This document shows positions 20,176-29,519 of a stretch of 64,000 bases of DNA, one piece after another. The notes below the pieces were generated by a model, which did not search any database, had not been told where the DNA came from, and worked only from the letters and a program-made list of their open reading frames with translations. Location of the stretch: the NCBI GenBank assembly GCA_963713355.1, contig CAVQLK010000011.1, positions 1,054,001 to 1,118,000 on the forward strand, given 5' to 3'. The translations under genes and the position numbers were made by a program. This stretch comes from FEN-1219 sp963713355. Lineage in GTDB: Bacteria > Pseudomonadota > Gammaproteobacteria > Steroidobacterales > Rariloculaceae. Numbering within the stretch: the first letter of the stretch is position 1; the number at the start of each line of letters is the position of its first letter.

Positions 20176-22581
20176 CTAGCGTTGCGGCCGCTGGCCCGCG
20201 AGGAACAACCACGTCTCGAGCACCGTATCGGGATTCAGCGAGATGCTGTCGATCCCTTGCTCGACGAGCCAGCGTGCGAAGTCCGGATGGTCCGAAGGCC
20301 CTTGGCCGCAGATGCCGATGTACTTGCCGCGCCGCCGGCAGGCCTCGATCGCCATCGCGAGCAGCGCTTTGACGGCGTCGTCGCGCTCGTCGAAAGCCTT
20401 GGCGACGACGCCCGAATCGCGGTCGACGCCGAGCGTGAGCTGCGTCATGTCGTTCGAGCCGATCGACATCCCGTCGAAGTGATCGAGATAGCGGTCGGCC
20501 AGCAGCGCGTTGGTCGGAATCTCGCACATCATGATGATCTTCAGGCCATCCACGCCGCGCGTTAAGCCGTTCTCTGCAAGCAGCGCCGTTACGGCGCGCG
20601 CCTCCTCGACGCTGCGCACGAACGGCACCATGAGCTGCACGTTCGTGAGGCCCATCTCGTTGCGCACTTTCTTCAGCGCTTGGCATTCGAGCTCGAAGCA
20701 CGGTCGGAACGACTCGTCGACGTAGCGTGCTGCGCCGCGGAAGCCGAGCATCGGGTTCTCCTCGACGGCCTCGTAAGCGCGGCCGCCGAGCAGGTTCGCA
20801 TACTCGTTCGACTTGAAGTCCGAGAGCCGCACGATCACGGGATGTGGCGCGAACGCGGCGGCGATCTGCGCGATGCCTTCTGCGAGCTTGTCGACGAAGA
20901 ACGCGCGCGGGTCGGAGTAGCCCGCCATCTGGAGGCGGATGCGGTCCCTGATCTCGCCGTCGAGCCGGTCGAGCTCGAGCAACGCGCGCGGGTGCACGCC
21001 GATCATACGGTTGATGATGAACTCGAGCCGCGCGAGACCGACGCCGCAGTGCGGAAGTGCGGCGAAGTCGAATGCGCGATCCGGGTTCGCGACATTCATC
21101 ATGATCTTCACGGGAATCTCTGGTAGCGCGTCGAGCTCGATGTCCGTGCAGTCGAACGGCAGCGCGCCGTCGTAAACGTAGCCGGTGTCACCCTCGGCGC
21201 ACGATACCGTGACCTCGAGGCCGTCCCTGATCCGCTGCGTCGCTTCCCCGCAGCCGACCACGGCCGGAATGCCAAGCTCGCGCGCGATGATCGCGGCGTG
21301 ACATGTGCGGCCGCCCCGGTTCGTGACGATTGCGGCGGCGCGCTTCATGACGGGCTCCCAATCGGGGTCCGTCATGTCGGTCACGAGCACGTCGCCATGC
21401 TCCACGCGGACCATCTCAGCAGGGTCTCGAACCACGCGCGCGCGGCCGGCTCCGATGCGTTGGCCGATGCTGCGGCCCGAGATCAACGCGCGCGAGCGCT
21501 CGCGCAGCGTGTAGCGGCGAATCGTGCGGCCTACGCGGCTCTGCACGGTTTCCGGGCGGGCCTGAAGGATGAGAATCTCGCCCGTCTCGCCGTCCTTGGC
21601 CCATTCGATGTCCATCGGCCGGCCGTAATGGTCTTCGATGATGAGCGCTTGGCGCGCGAGCGTGACGATGTCGTCGTCATTCAGCGAGAAGCGTGCCCGG
21701 TCGGGCTCCGCAACAGCGACGGTCGCGACGCGTTCGGCCCGGCCCGGCGCCGCATAGACCATCTTCACGGCCTTCCCGCCCAGATTGCGCCGCAGGATCG
21801 ACTGCTTTCCGGCGCGCAGCGACGGCTTGTAGACGTAAAACTCGTCGGGGTTCACAGCGCCTTGCACAACGGTCTCACCGAGCCCATACGATGCGGTGAT
21901 GAAGACGACGTCGCGGAATCCGGAGTCGGTATCGAGCGTGAACATCACGCCGCTCGTGCCGAGGTCGCTGCGGACCATGTGCTGTACACCTGCCGAGAGC
22001 GCGACGGCTTCGTGGTCGAACCCGTGGTGCGCGCGATAGGCGATCGCGCGGTCGTTGAACAGCGAGGCGAAAACCTCGTGCATGGCGCGAAGGACGTCGG
22101 CACCGCCGCGCACGTTCAGGAATGTTTCCTGCTGGCCGGCGAACGATGCCTCGGGCAGGTCTTCGGCGGTCGCGGACGAGCGCACGGCGACGGCCAGCGG
22201 CACGCGGCGATCCGAGCGGTCGTCATCCAGGCGCTCGAGCGCAGCGAGCACGGCCGCCTCGAGCGCGGCCGGGAACGGCGTCGCGAGTATCCACTCGCGA
22301 ATCTGCCGGCCCGTCGAAGACAACGCGGCGATGTCTTCGACGTCGAGCGCCGAAAGCGCTCTGGCGATACGCGCGTCGAGGCCGTCTTGGCGCAGGAATT
22401 CCCGGTACGCGTCGGCCGTCGTCGCGAAACCGGCGGGCACTCGCACGCCGAGCCCCGTCAGCGCGCCGATCATTTCGCCGAGCGAGGCGTTCTTCCCACC
22501 GACGCTGGCGACATCCTCGATCGTGAGGTGCTCGAACGGGACGACGAGTTGCATGACGGCGAAGCTCTCGGCGGCACTCAT
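20176..22581 (-). CDS. ppsA: Phosphoenolpyruvate synthase (pyruvate, water dikinase)
   Basis: An 801-residue enzyme converting pyruvate and ATP to PEP, AMP and phosphate for gluconeogenesis. The N-terminal ATP-grasp domain has SVGGKNASLGEM, AVRSSATAEDLPEASFAGQ and DIEWAKDGETGEILILQARPE. The swivelling phosphohistidine domain has NRGGRTCHAAIIARELGIP with catalytic His428. The C-terminal PEP/pyruvate barrel has MIGVHPRALLELD, IGSNDMTQLTLGVDRDS and the active-site Cys in GICGQGPSD. ATG 22581 (MSAAESFAV) is preferred over an upstream open start at 22647. It is divergent from its regulator gene, with 52 bp between the starts. Confidence 0.97.
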   Translation of the reverse strand: MSAAESFAVMQLVVPFEHLTIEDVASVGGKNASLGEMIGALTGLGVRVPAGFATTADAYREFLRQDGLDARIARALSALDVEDIAALSSTGRQIREWILATPFPAALEAAVLAALERLDDDRSDRRVPLAVAVRSSATAEDLPEASFAGQQETFLNVRGGADVLRAMHEVFASLFNDRAIAYRAHHGFDHEAVALSAGVQHMVRSDLGTSGVMFTLDTDSGFRDVVFITASYGLGETVVQGAVNPDEFYVYKPSLRAGKQSILRRNLGGKAVKMVYAAPGRAERVATVAVAEPDRARFSLNDDDIVTLARQALIIEDHYGRPMDIEWAKDGETGEILILQARPETVQSRVGRTIRRYTLRERSRALISGRSIGQRIGAGRARVVRDPAEMVRVEHGDVLVTDMTDPDWEPVMKRAAAIVTNRGGRTCHAAIIARELGIPAVVGCGEATQRIRDGLEVTVSCAEGDTGYVYDGALPFDCTDIELDALPEIPVKIMMNVANPDRAFDFAALPHCGVGLARLEFIINRMIGVHPRALLELDRLDGEIRDRIRLQMAGYSDPRAFFVDKLAEGIAQIAAAFAPHPVIVRLSDFKSNEYANLLGGRAYEAVEENPMLGFRGAARYVDESFRPCFELECQALKKVRNEMGLTNVQLMVPFVRSVEEARAVTALLAENGLTRGVDGLKIIMMCEIPTNALLADRYLDHFDGMSIGSNDMTQLTLGVDRDSGVVAKAFDERDDAVKALLAMAIEACRRRGKYIGICGQGPSDHPDFARWLVEQGIDSISLNPDTVLETWLFLAGQRPQR

Positions 22582-22633
22582 ACGATCATACCTTTCGGTT
22601 GCGCGCCGCGCGGCCCGATGAAAGACTGCAATC

Positions 22634-23452
22634 GTGAGGCGCCGCACCGTGTTTTTCGTTTCGGATCAAACCGGTGTAACCGCGGAGACGGTGGGTCAGA
22701 GCGTGCTCGCGCAATTCGCCGGCCTCGAGGCTCGCGAAGTGACGCTGCCGTTCGTATCGAGCGTGGACATGGCGCAAGAAGCCGTTCGCAGGATCAATCG
22801 CGCGGCCGAGGAGGAGGGCGTGCGGCCGATCGTGTTCAGCACGCTCGTCGAGGACGAGCTGCGCGGTATCGTGATGGCCTGCAATGCGCTGTTCCTCGAC
22901 TGCTTCGCCGGCCTCGTCGGCCCGCTCGAGCGGGAGCTCGAACGGCGGTCGGCGCACCGGACCGGGCGCTCGCACTTCGTTGCGGACGCCGTGTACACGC
23001 TGCGCATCGATGCGATCAACTATGCGCTCGCCAACGACGACGGCGCGGGCGGCGACTACGGCCGCGCCGACATCATCCTCGTCGGCGTGTCGCGCACGGG
23101 CAAGACGCCGACCTGTCTCTACATGGCGCTCCAGTACGGCGTGTTCGCGTCGAACTACCCGTTGACCGACGAAGAGCTCGAGGCCGGGTCGTTGCCGCCG
23201 CGCCTCGAGGCGTATCGCAAGAAGCTTTACGCGCTGACGATACGGCCGGAGCGGTTGCGGCAGATCCGCGAGGAGCGGCGGCCGCAAAGCCGGTACGCGT
23301 CGCCGCAGCAGGTTCAGTACGAGATCCGTGCCGCCGAGGCGATCTTCGCCCGGTACGGTGTCACGGTGCTCGACACGACCGAATCGTCGATCGAGGAGAT
23401 CGCGAGCCGGATTTTGAACGATGCAGGAGTCGAGCGTCGTCTGCGCCCTTGA
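22634..23452 (+). CDS. ppsR: PEP synthase regulatory protein (bifunctional kinase/pyrophosphorylase, DUF299)
   Basis: A 272-residue member of the PSRP/DUF299 family. In the known system it inactivates PEP synthase by ADP-dependent phosphorylation of a threonine near the catalytic His, and reactivates it by phosphate-dependent dephosphorylation. The family N-terminus (RRTVFFVSDQTGVTAET) begins at GTG 22634, and the P-loop-like GVSRTGKT is at residues 151-158. Adjacent SNYPLTDEEL and a C-terminal TTESSIEEIASRIL are also characteristic. The divergent arrangement with ppsA puts both promoters in a 52 bp region (22582-22633), so joint control is likely. Confidence 0.95.
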   Translation: MRRRTVFFVSDQTGVTAETVGQSVLAQFAGLEAREVTLPFVSSVDMAQEAVRRINRAAEEEGVRPIVFSTLVEDELRGIVMACNALFLDCFAGLVGPLERELERRSAHRTGRSHFVADAVYTLRIDAINYALANDDGAGGDYGRADIILVGVSRTGKTPTCLYMALQYGVFASNYPLTDEELEAGSLPPRLEAYRKKLYALTIRPERLRQIREERRPQSRYASPQQVQYEIRAAEAIFARYGVTVLDTTESSIEEIASRILNDAGVERRLRP

Positions 23453-23484
23453 GCTCTCGCGGCGACGCGCGCTCGAGCTCGGCA

Positions 23485-23829
23485 CTATCGTTGATCGGCT
23501 TCGAGCCGCGGCGAGCGGCCGAATGAGGCGAGGACCTGCGCCGGGTAGCCGTCGTCGCCGTCGCCGGCAAGCTCGGTAACGGCTGCAAGGTTGCCGCAAA
23601 ATTCAACGTACGCGGCAGCGTTCGTGACATCGGCGCACCAGCGCTCGAAGTTTTCCCGATCTTGGAACGTGCATTCCGGACTTTTCAGCCACGTATGCCA
23701 CCGCGCGGCTCGCCGGCGCGCCTGCTCCGCGAGTGTCTCGTCCTCGGCTACGTTCGCCGCCGCGCGGCACACGCCCCCCTCTCGGCCGGTGATTTGCCTA
23801 CTGTCCATGGCCAAGGATTTTGCAAGCAT
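23485..23829 (-). CDS. FecR/PupR-like N-terminal domain protein, apparently truncated
   Basis: About 115 residues from ATG 23829 (a later ATG at 23808 is possible). The segment ARRRAARWHTWLKSPECTFQDRENFERWCAD...AAYVEF matches the DUF4880 cytoplasmic anti-sigma domain at the start of FecR-type regulators. Normally a membrane helix and a periplasmic FecR domain follow; here the protein stops after about 70 more residues with no hydrophobic segment. No ECF sigma factor or TonB receptor gene is adjacent. It is either a remnant or a stand-alone cytoplasmic regulator. Confidence 0.55.
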   Translation of the reverse strand: MLAKSLAMDSRQITGREGGVCRAAANVAEDETLAEQARRRAARWHTWLKSPECTFQDRENFERWCADVTNAAAYVEFCGNLAAVTELAGDGDDGYPAQVLASFGRSPRLEADQR

Positions 23830-23987
23830 CGTGCCACGCGCTGCACAGCGAATCGCCCGTGGCCGCAAATTGGTCCTGCATTTGCGGCACGCCCGCCATG
23901 GCGGTCGAACCCGCGCTCGAGCGTTGGCTGCTCCATTGGCCCTTCTGCCGATGACGCGGCAAGGCGGCGACCCCTAGAATCGCGCGC

Positions 23988-24590
23988 ATGGAATCCACCC
24001 GAGCCCGTTTCGATTGGCTGAGGCATCGCTGCACCGTGCTGCTCGGGTTGTTGCTCGCAGGGCCTGCGGTCGGTGACGAGGTCGTCAAGGTCTATCAGGA
24101 TCCGGCGTTCGATGGCATGGTTTCGGAGATCCTCGTCGTCGGGGTCCACGAGGATTTGGGCACTCGCGGTCAGTTCGAGAACACCGTCTCCCGCGCGCTG
24201 CGCGCTGCAGGCGCGAGCGCTGAGGCGAGTCTCTACACCCTGAGCAGCGCGGGAGACCTCAACGCCGATTCGTTGGTTGCAGCGGCACGAAGGGTGCGTG
24301 CCGACGCCGTCTTGGTTACGCGCGTCGTCGACGTGCAAACGCAGAACCCCGACGCGACGGCGGATTTCACGGAATATTTTCGCGCCTACTCGCGCTACGA
24401 AGACCCGCTGCCCGTCACGACGACGCATACGGTGCGGGTAAGAACGGATCTCTACGTCGTGGAAAGCCGAGCGCGAATCTGGGGTGTCGAGTCGACGGCG
24501 TTCGAGAAACCCAATCTCTTCGGCGTCATCGACGGCATCGCCAAGGCGGTGACGGCGCAGCTTCGCAGCGACGGCCTCATCCCGAAATAG
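23988..24590 (+). CDS. Uncharacterised exported protein (paralogue of the gene at 31.7 kb)
   Basis: A 200-residue protein with an N-terminal signal peptide (LRHRCTVLLGLLLAGPAVG). It has a conserved core: ILVVGVHEDLGTRGQFENTVSRALRAAG near residue 45, RRVRADAVLVTRVVD near 105, and a C-terminal IDGIAKAVTAQLRSDGLIPK. The protein at 31676-32341 shows the same layout (VLVVGISPDFNQRCKFERALASRI ... NADAVLATSLI ... ITTPIAKRLRRDKLVR). The fold resembles small DUF4136-type lipoproteins but I cannot assign it. Its 3' end overlaps the convergent PepSY gene by 14 bp. Confidence 0.7.
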   Translation: MESTRARFDWLRHRCTVLLGLLLAGPAVGDEVVKVYQDPAFDGMVSEILVVGVHEDLGTRGQFENTVSRALRAAGASAEASLYTLSSAGDLNADSLVAAARRVRADAVLVTRVVDVQTQNPDATADFTEYFRAYSRYEDPLPVTTTHTVRVRTDLYVVESRARIWGVESTAFEKPNLFGVIDGIAKAVTAQLRSDGLIPK

Positions 24591-25521
24591 AAGGGGCAGC
24601 TTCAGCGGCTGCATCCGCTATCGCGGCGCCGGCGTTTCGCCGCCGTACGACGCGCACCCACCAGGTGACGCAGCCCGTCACGAACAGCACCGCGGGAACC
24701 AGCCCCAGAACGACCCACGCCAACTTGCCTGGCATGCCCCAGGACCGGCCGAAGTGCAGGTTCACGAGCGTCCGGACGAGCCCGTCCCCGGGTCGCTCCG
24801 CGTCGCTCAGGTCGGCGTCGAAGTAATCCATCGTCCACTCGAATGGGTCCGGAAACGAGAAGTAGACGGCCGTGATCGCCCAGATGAATACGAGGGCGAG
24901 CACCCAGATTCCGAGCGCGTTATGCAGCCGCCGCGCAAAGCGCGCTGACTTCGCCGGCTTGCCTGGAACCAAGGAGTGACCCAGCCGGTTGACCCCGGGC
25001 CACCAAGCGATCGCACCCGTGATCGTGAGCGCCAGGAACAGTAGCGCGCCGACCCCGTTCACCGTGCGGCCCGTGGTTCCCGTGAGGAGGTTGTCATGGA
25101 GGTCTACGACCCATTCGATGGCCTCGGTGATCGGCGGATAAGCAAGCCCGAGGTCGCGCGCCGCGTACGGATCGAACAACCGTTCGACCGTCGCACCGTC
25201 GCGTTGCAGCGTCACCATGACCGGTGTGTCCGGCCTGCGACGCTCGAAAAGATCCGTGACCTCGTAGAGCGGATACGTGCGGCGAACGGCGTCCTGTAGA
25301 GCGTCACCGGCGAGGCGACTGCCTTCCATGGGCACGCTGCGGGGTATGAACCAGCGGTGCACGTCCGGCCGCAACACGCTCACGCTGCCCGTCACGCTGA
25401 GCACGACTATGTAGACTCCGAGCGTGAGCCCGATCCACAGGTGCAGTTGCGCGACGAAACGGCGCCAGGTCAGGAGCTGCGGCTGCCGGATCCATCTCTG
25501 CCAACCCGATAGGTTGCTCAT
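24577..25521 (-). CDS. PepSY-domain transmembrane protein
   Basis: A 314-residue membrane protein of the PepSY-associated TM family, often linked to iron or siderophore uptake and ferric reduction. Four helices are visible: HLWIGLTLGVYIVVLSVTG (with His), VNGVGALLFLALTITGAIAWW, ALGIWVLALVFIWAITAVYF and AWVVLGLVPAVLFVTGCV. A PepSY-like periplasmic region lies between helices 1 and 2 (LRPDVHRWFIPRSV). Histidines at helix ends (HLW, DLHDN, RLHNALG, NLHFG) could bind haem. I chose ATG 25521 (MSNLSGWQRW); the frame is open 39 codons further but that stretch looks non-coding. Confidence 0.82.
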   Translation of the reverse strand: MSNLSGWQRWIRQPQLLTWRRFVAQLHLWIGLTLGVYIVVLSVTGSVSVLRPDVHRWFIPRSVPMEGSRLAGDALQDAVRRTYPLYEVTDLFERRRPDTPVMVTLQRDGATVERLFDPYAARDLGLAYPPITEAIEWVVDLHDNLLTGTTGRTVNGVGALLFLALTITGAIAWWPGVNRLGHSLVPGKPAKSARFARRLHNALGIWVLALVFIWAITAVYFSFPDPFEWTMDYFDADLSDAERPGDGLVRTLVNLHFGRSWGMPGKLAWVVLGLVPAVLFVTGCVTWWVRVVRRRNAGAAIADAAAEAAPSISG

Positions 25522-25764
25522 TGTCGTCGGGCCGGGCGCTTTGTCAGACCAGGAGTTCGGTACCGATACATTTCTTTCAGTTTCAGAATCGCGGCGGGCC
25601 GGACGTCGAAGTGTCGGAGAAGCCAGCGAGATAGTCACTACGGGATCGACGAATTGACGGTTCTTGAGACGCTATCCAAGGTAGCGGCGGCCGCGGCTCT
25701 GCGATCACGGACTATGCTACCGTTTGCACGCCGGATGGGCGCGAAGAGGACGCGGGAGCTACCG

Positions 25765-27045
25765 ATGATCTCGCGCGTGACACTTCCAATGCTCGCAACG
25801 CTGGGCATCATCGCGCTCGGGATCGTGCCGCGCGCCGGGTTCCCACAGGCCGAGCCCGTGCGGACCGACGAAGCGGGACGCATTGCCGCGGACATTCGCG
25901 CCGCCGTAGAGAAGGACGGTCCACGGTCCGCTGCGTTGATCGACCCCCTGACCGAGCTCGCCGTGCTGTACGAAGCGGAAGGCGAGCATGCGCTCGCGAC
26001 AGCGGCGCTCGAGGAAGCGCGACACGTCGTACGCGCCAACTACGGCCTACACACGCTCGATCAGGCGCCGCTGATCCAACAGGCTGTGGAAAACCAGCAG
26101 GCGCTCGGCAATTACGCGATGGTACAAGCGCTCGAAGAAGAGCTGTACGATCTGGCGAACCGCCATCCCGACGACTTACGCACTGTCGCGATCCATCGCA
26201 ACATCGGCGCGCGGCGGATGAACCTCCTTACGCGTTTTCTTGCCGAAGAATTTCCTGCCGAAATCTACGGAGAATCGGGCCTTTTCTCGCTCTCGCGAAA
26301 CGACGTCGTCGCAGAGCTCGTCTCCGAGGCGCAGATCCATTACGTGGATGCCGCCGCCGTGATCCTGCGCAACGGCCTCTATTCGAGCTCCGAGCTTCGC
26401 GGCCTCGAAATGGAGATCGTCCGTGCGAACGACTTGTTTCGCCAGCGCCCGAAGAACGGCTTCGTAGCGTTCGGGAAGGAAGCTCGCGAATACGCGAGCG
26501 CGACGTCCGGATATCTCCGTGCCGCTCCCGGCAGGGCTCGCGCCGCTTACCAGGTCGGCCGCGAGAGCTATCGCCGAATCATTGCTTACGACGAGATGGC
26601 GTTTGGCTCTTCTGCCGAGGAAGCCGGCCTGAGAAGCCGGCTGGAGGCGTACCTGCAGCTCGCCGACTGGGATCTCCTTTACTCCGTGAACGGAGAAGCG
26701 CTCGACCAATACGGGGAAGTGCACGAGCTACTGACGACGACCGGCTTCGGCGAGCCGCTGATCGCCGAGATCTTCGCGCCACCGCTGCCGGTCGTTTTGC
26801 CGACCTTCCTGCCGAACCCACTCGCGACAGCGGAATCGGCTCGCTACATCGACGTGGGGTTCGAAGTGACGCGGTTCGGCGAGGGCCGACGTGTCGAGAT
26901 ACTCGGCGCCTCGCCGAACGTCCCGGACCCGGTGAAAGACGAGCTCGCGAGCCTCATCAAGGGCAGCCGGTTTCGCCCGCGAGTGACGGACGGCGAGCTC
27001 GGGCGGGAGGCACCCGTCGTCGTTCGCTACTATCTCGGCGACTAG
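25765..27045 (+). CDS. Exported helical-repeat protein with TonB-C-like end
   Basis: A 426-residue protein. ATG 25765 follows a GGGAG motif and begins a signal peptide (MISRVTLPMLATLGIIALGIVPRAG). The N-terminal half is helical and TPR-like (LTELAVLYEAEGEHALATAALEEAR is one hairpin). The last 90 residues read like the alpha/beta C-terminal domain of TonB-type energy-transfer proteins (YIDVGFEVTRFGEGRRVEILG ... KGSRFRPRVTDG ... VVVRYYLGD). It is divergent from the PepSY gene with a 243 bp gap. Function unknown. Confidence 0.65.
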   Translation: MISRVTLPMLATLGIIALGIVPRAGFPQAEPVRTDEAGRIAADIRAAVEKDGPRSAALIDPLTELAVLYEAEGEHALATAALEEARHVVRANYGLHTLDQAPLIQQAVENQQALGNYAMVQALEEELYDLANRHPDDLRTVAIHRNIGARRMNLLTRFLAEEFPAEIYGESGLFSLSRNDVVAELVSEAQIHYVDAAAVILRNGLYSSSELRGLEMEIVRANDLFRQRPKNGFVAFGKEAREYASATSGYLRAAPGRARAAYQVGRESYRRIIAYDEMAFGSSAEEAGLRSRLEAYLQLADWDLLYSVNGEALDQYGEVHELLTTTGFGEPLIAEIFAPPLPVVLPTFLPNPLATAESARYIDVGFEVTRFGEGRRVEILGASPNVPDPVKDELASLIKGSRFRPRVTDGELGREAPVVVRYYLGD

Positions 27046-27139
27046 GCGAGCGCTGCACCACCGAAGGGCGCTTCGCAGCTGTAGGTGCCGGCTCGAGCGC
27101 AGAGTATGATCGAAGGATCCAGGCGTCCGAACCGCGTCG

Positions 27140-27439
27140 ATGCCGATAAGAAAAGAACAGCCCCTGGGTACTCAGCTCGAGCTGAACTTGGCGGACTATG
27201 CCATCCACGGGGCGTCGGTAGGCTACGGCGCGGAAGGCTCCAGGTTCGCGTGCACGATCGAGCCCGTATCGGCCGAGACGATGCTTGCGCTCGATCGGGC
27301 GGCAGAGAGCCATGGGACGATCTGTTTGCTGTTGCCGCAGCCGCTGTTACTCGAGCTCGTTACGTTCGAGCGTAGGGGACCGCAACGCGTACGGATCGTT
27401 GGCCGCATGTTCGACGGCGTCAAGGCGGCGTCGGAGTAA
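27140..27439 (+). CDS. Small hypothetical protein (99 residues)
   Basis: A soluble 99-residue ORF with an acidic middle and no signal peptide, cysteine pattern or known motif. It lies 94 bp after the previous gene on the same strand. The amino-acid composition is normal for the genome (ELNLADYAIHGASVGYG, CLLLPQPLLLELVTFERRG), which supports real coding. No family recognised. Confidence 0.5.
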   Translation: MPIRKEQPLGTQLELNLADYAIHGASVGYGAEGSRFACTIEPVSAETMLALDRAAESHGTICLLLPQPLLLELVTFERRGPQRVRIVGRMFDGVKAASE

Positions 27440-27528
27440 GGGAGGCCCTGTAGCTCTCGCCTATTCGACCGGTCGATTCGTCACGCCCTCGGAGACGGTG
27501 TCGCGAAGGCGCAGCATGACGTCGATGT

Positions 27529-27978
27529 TCACGAGGGCGAGTCGAGCATTGAACGATTCCTGCCGTGACCATTGAGCGTCGCGACGGCGTCACTCTCGAG
27601 CGCGCGCTGTGCCGCAGCGATCCTGCGGTCGAGCGTTGCACGGCTCGTGGGCCCTGCGATCTGCGACATCTCCGCAATGAGGTTGTCGCTGTGGCCGACA
27701 CGGATTTCGTAGACCTCGATGAGGTTGGCTACATCCCGCAGCGCTGCGGCTTCGCGCTGTGCAACCGTAGACGGATCCGCGCTGTCGTCGGCGTGCAAGC
27801 ACGCGACGTATTTCACGGAATCCGCGACGTAACGCGCGGCTTCACGACTGAGCTTTTGTTCCGCGCGCCCGCCGATCGGAATGTCTGCGGGGACCTCGGG
27901 AGCCGTCGGTTGATTGCACCCGGCGGCGAGGACGGCCTTCGTTAGCCACAAGCCGAAGAGAACGATGAGCGCTCTCAG
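27529..27978 (-). CDS. Small predicted lipoprotein
   Basis: About 145 residues on the minus strand with a clear lipobox, VLAAGC, followed by a polar mature part (NQPTAPEVPADIP) and helices rich in Ala, Arg and Glu. The only standard start is TTG at 27951, but in-frame upstream codons give a better hydrophobic core (LRALIVLFGLWLTKA). A non-standard start around 27978 (CTG) is therefore likely, or a start codon has been lost to a sequencing error. Function unknown. Confidence 0.5.
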   Translation of the reverse strand: MRALIVLFGLWLTKAVLAAGCNQPTAPEVPADIPIGGRAEQKLSREAARYVADSVKYVACLHADDSADPSTVAQREAAALRDVANLIEVYEIRVGHSDNLIAEMSQIAGPTSRATLDRRIAAAQRALESDAVATLNGHGRNRSMLDSPS

Positions 27979-28190
27979 CGGTGCCGAGTATAGAACGTGC
28001 AGGCAGTCGCCGGCCTAGAGGAGGGCTGGCGATCGAACCTCGGCGGCGCGCGTCGGGCATTTTGGGGGGAAAGGCGCGGCAACCACGTTACATGCACTGC
28101 GTGCACGCTGCTCGATGCGCTCTACGCGCATACCGTGAAGGGCGGCTCAAATTCGAAGTGAGTTGGGGCGATAGCGGTTAGACTCCGGGC

Positions 28191-28391
28191 ATGACCACTA
28201 CCGACCGAGACGAGATTGTCGCGCTCTACGCCGCAACCCTGACACGGTTTCGCGCCGCACAGGGCGTACTGATGGCCCACGGCAACAGCACTACCGTGCC
28301 CACGCGAGCGGAGTTGCGAAGCGAGGCGGATGCCCGAGAGCGCATGCTCGAGCTGCGGCGGCTCCTCTGGCCTGGGTGGGTACACGCCTGA
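28191..28391 (+). CDS. Small hypothetical protein (66 residues)
   Basis: A 66-residue helical, charged ORF (TTTDRDEIVALYAATLTRFRAAQG ... RMLELRRLLWPG). No signal or membrane segment. It lies alone between the lipoprotein gene and the LLM oxidoreductase. Coding potential is moderate; no family recognised. Confidence 0.4.
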   Translation: MTTTDRDEIVALYAATLTRFRAAQGVLMAHGNSTTVPTRAELRSEADARERMLELRRLLWPGWVHA

Positions 28392-28549
28392 GAAAAGCCG
28401 CTCTGAGGCGGCCCTCCATGTCGTTCTCATCTTTTAGCGGCACGTTCGATGCTGGCATACAACTTGCCTTTCGAATCGGGCCTAAGGTGTTGCTAAAGGA
28501 GTGAGCTCATGCGGGACCGGCAGCTGCGCGAAGCGGGTGCCGTCGCGGC

Positions 28550-29519
28550 ATGGTGACGTTCGGCTATCACGCCTCGCACGAGCAGCACGCGCCGAGCAAG
28601 CTCCTGGAGTACGTGCGGTTGGCGGAGCAGGCCGGTTTCGCCGCCGCCATGTGCTCGGACCACTTTCACCCGTGGATCGAGCAGCAGCGGCAGAGCGGCT
28701 TCACATGGTCGTGGCTCGGCGCCGCGCTAGGAGGCGACTCGTCTGCCGTTCGGTTGCGTAAATGCGCCGGGATGGCGCTATCACCCGGCGATCGTTGCAC
28801 AGGCCGCCGCGACGCTCTGCGAAATGTACCCGGAACGGTTTTGGCTCGCCGTCGGCAGCGGTGAAGCGCTCAACGAGCACATCACGGGTCAGCGCTGGCC
28901 CACGAAAAGCGAGCGCAACGAGCGCCTGATCGAGTGCGTGACAGTGATGCGCAAGCTTTGGGCAGGGGACACGGTCACACATCACGGCCGGATCGTCGTC
29001 GAGGAAGCGAAGCTCTACACGCTTCCTAAGAAGCCGCCGCTACTCTACGGCGCGGCATTGAGCGCCGAGACTGCGGCATGGGTAGGCTCGTGGGCTGACG
29101 GATTGATCACCGTTGGCGCGCCTGCCGCGACGCTGGCCGAAGTCGTGGATGCGTTTCACCGCGGCGGCGGGGCGGGCAAGCCCGTGAAAGTGCAGGCAGC
29201 TCTCGCATGGGCGCCGACGAAGGCTGAGGCCCGAGACGGTGCGTGGTCGCAATGGCGAGCGAACGTGATCGGCGGCGAGGTGCTGGCGATCTTGCGCACC
29301 TGCGCCGACTTCGAGGCAGCTGCACGGTTCATCACGGCGGATGACGTCGCTCGCTGCCTGCCCGTATCGCACGATCCGCTCGAGCATGCGGAGCGTTTGC
29401 AGGAATACGTAGACGCCGGCGCAACCGATATCTATCTCTTCAATGTCGCGCCGCAGCAGCGCGAGTTCATCGAGATGTTCGCCGAGCGCGTAGTCCCGGC
29501 GGTGCGCGGGCGGCGATGA
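28550..29519 (+). CDS. LLM-class flavin-dependent oxidoreductase (TIGR03885-like), one frameshift
   Basis: A luciferase-like monooxygenase fold protein of about 322 residues, probably using FMN or F420. Conserved pieces: FGYHASHEQHAPSKLLEYV, MCSDHFHPWIEQQRQSGFTWSWLG, then after a frame change at 28727-28733 RLPFGCVNAPGWRYHPAIVAQ, CEMYPERFWLAVGSGEALNEH and DIYLFNVAPQQREFIE. Removing one base in CTAGGAGG restores one frame. A strong AAAGGAG site at 28495-28501 precedes an ATG at 28509 in another frame, hinting at a second indel near the N-terminus; otherwise ATG 28550 is the start. The stop overlaps the next start (ATGA at 29516-29519). In this subfamily the gene is commonly next to a trehalose-synthase-like enzyme, as here. 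Confidence 0.8.

Noticed and set aside
22582..22633. Riboswitch or operator between ppsA and ppsR
   Set aside because: Only 52 bp, no stable structure or clear palindrome seen; noted as a shared promoter region in the gene entries.
21298..23526. 742-codon plus-strand ORF across ppsA and ppsR
   Set aside because: Antisense to ppsA and out of frame with ppsR; its composition (Arg-rich, no motifs) is a high-GC artefact.
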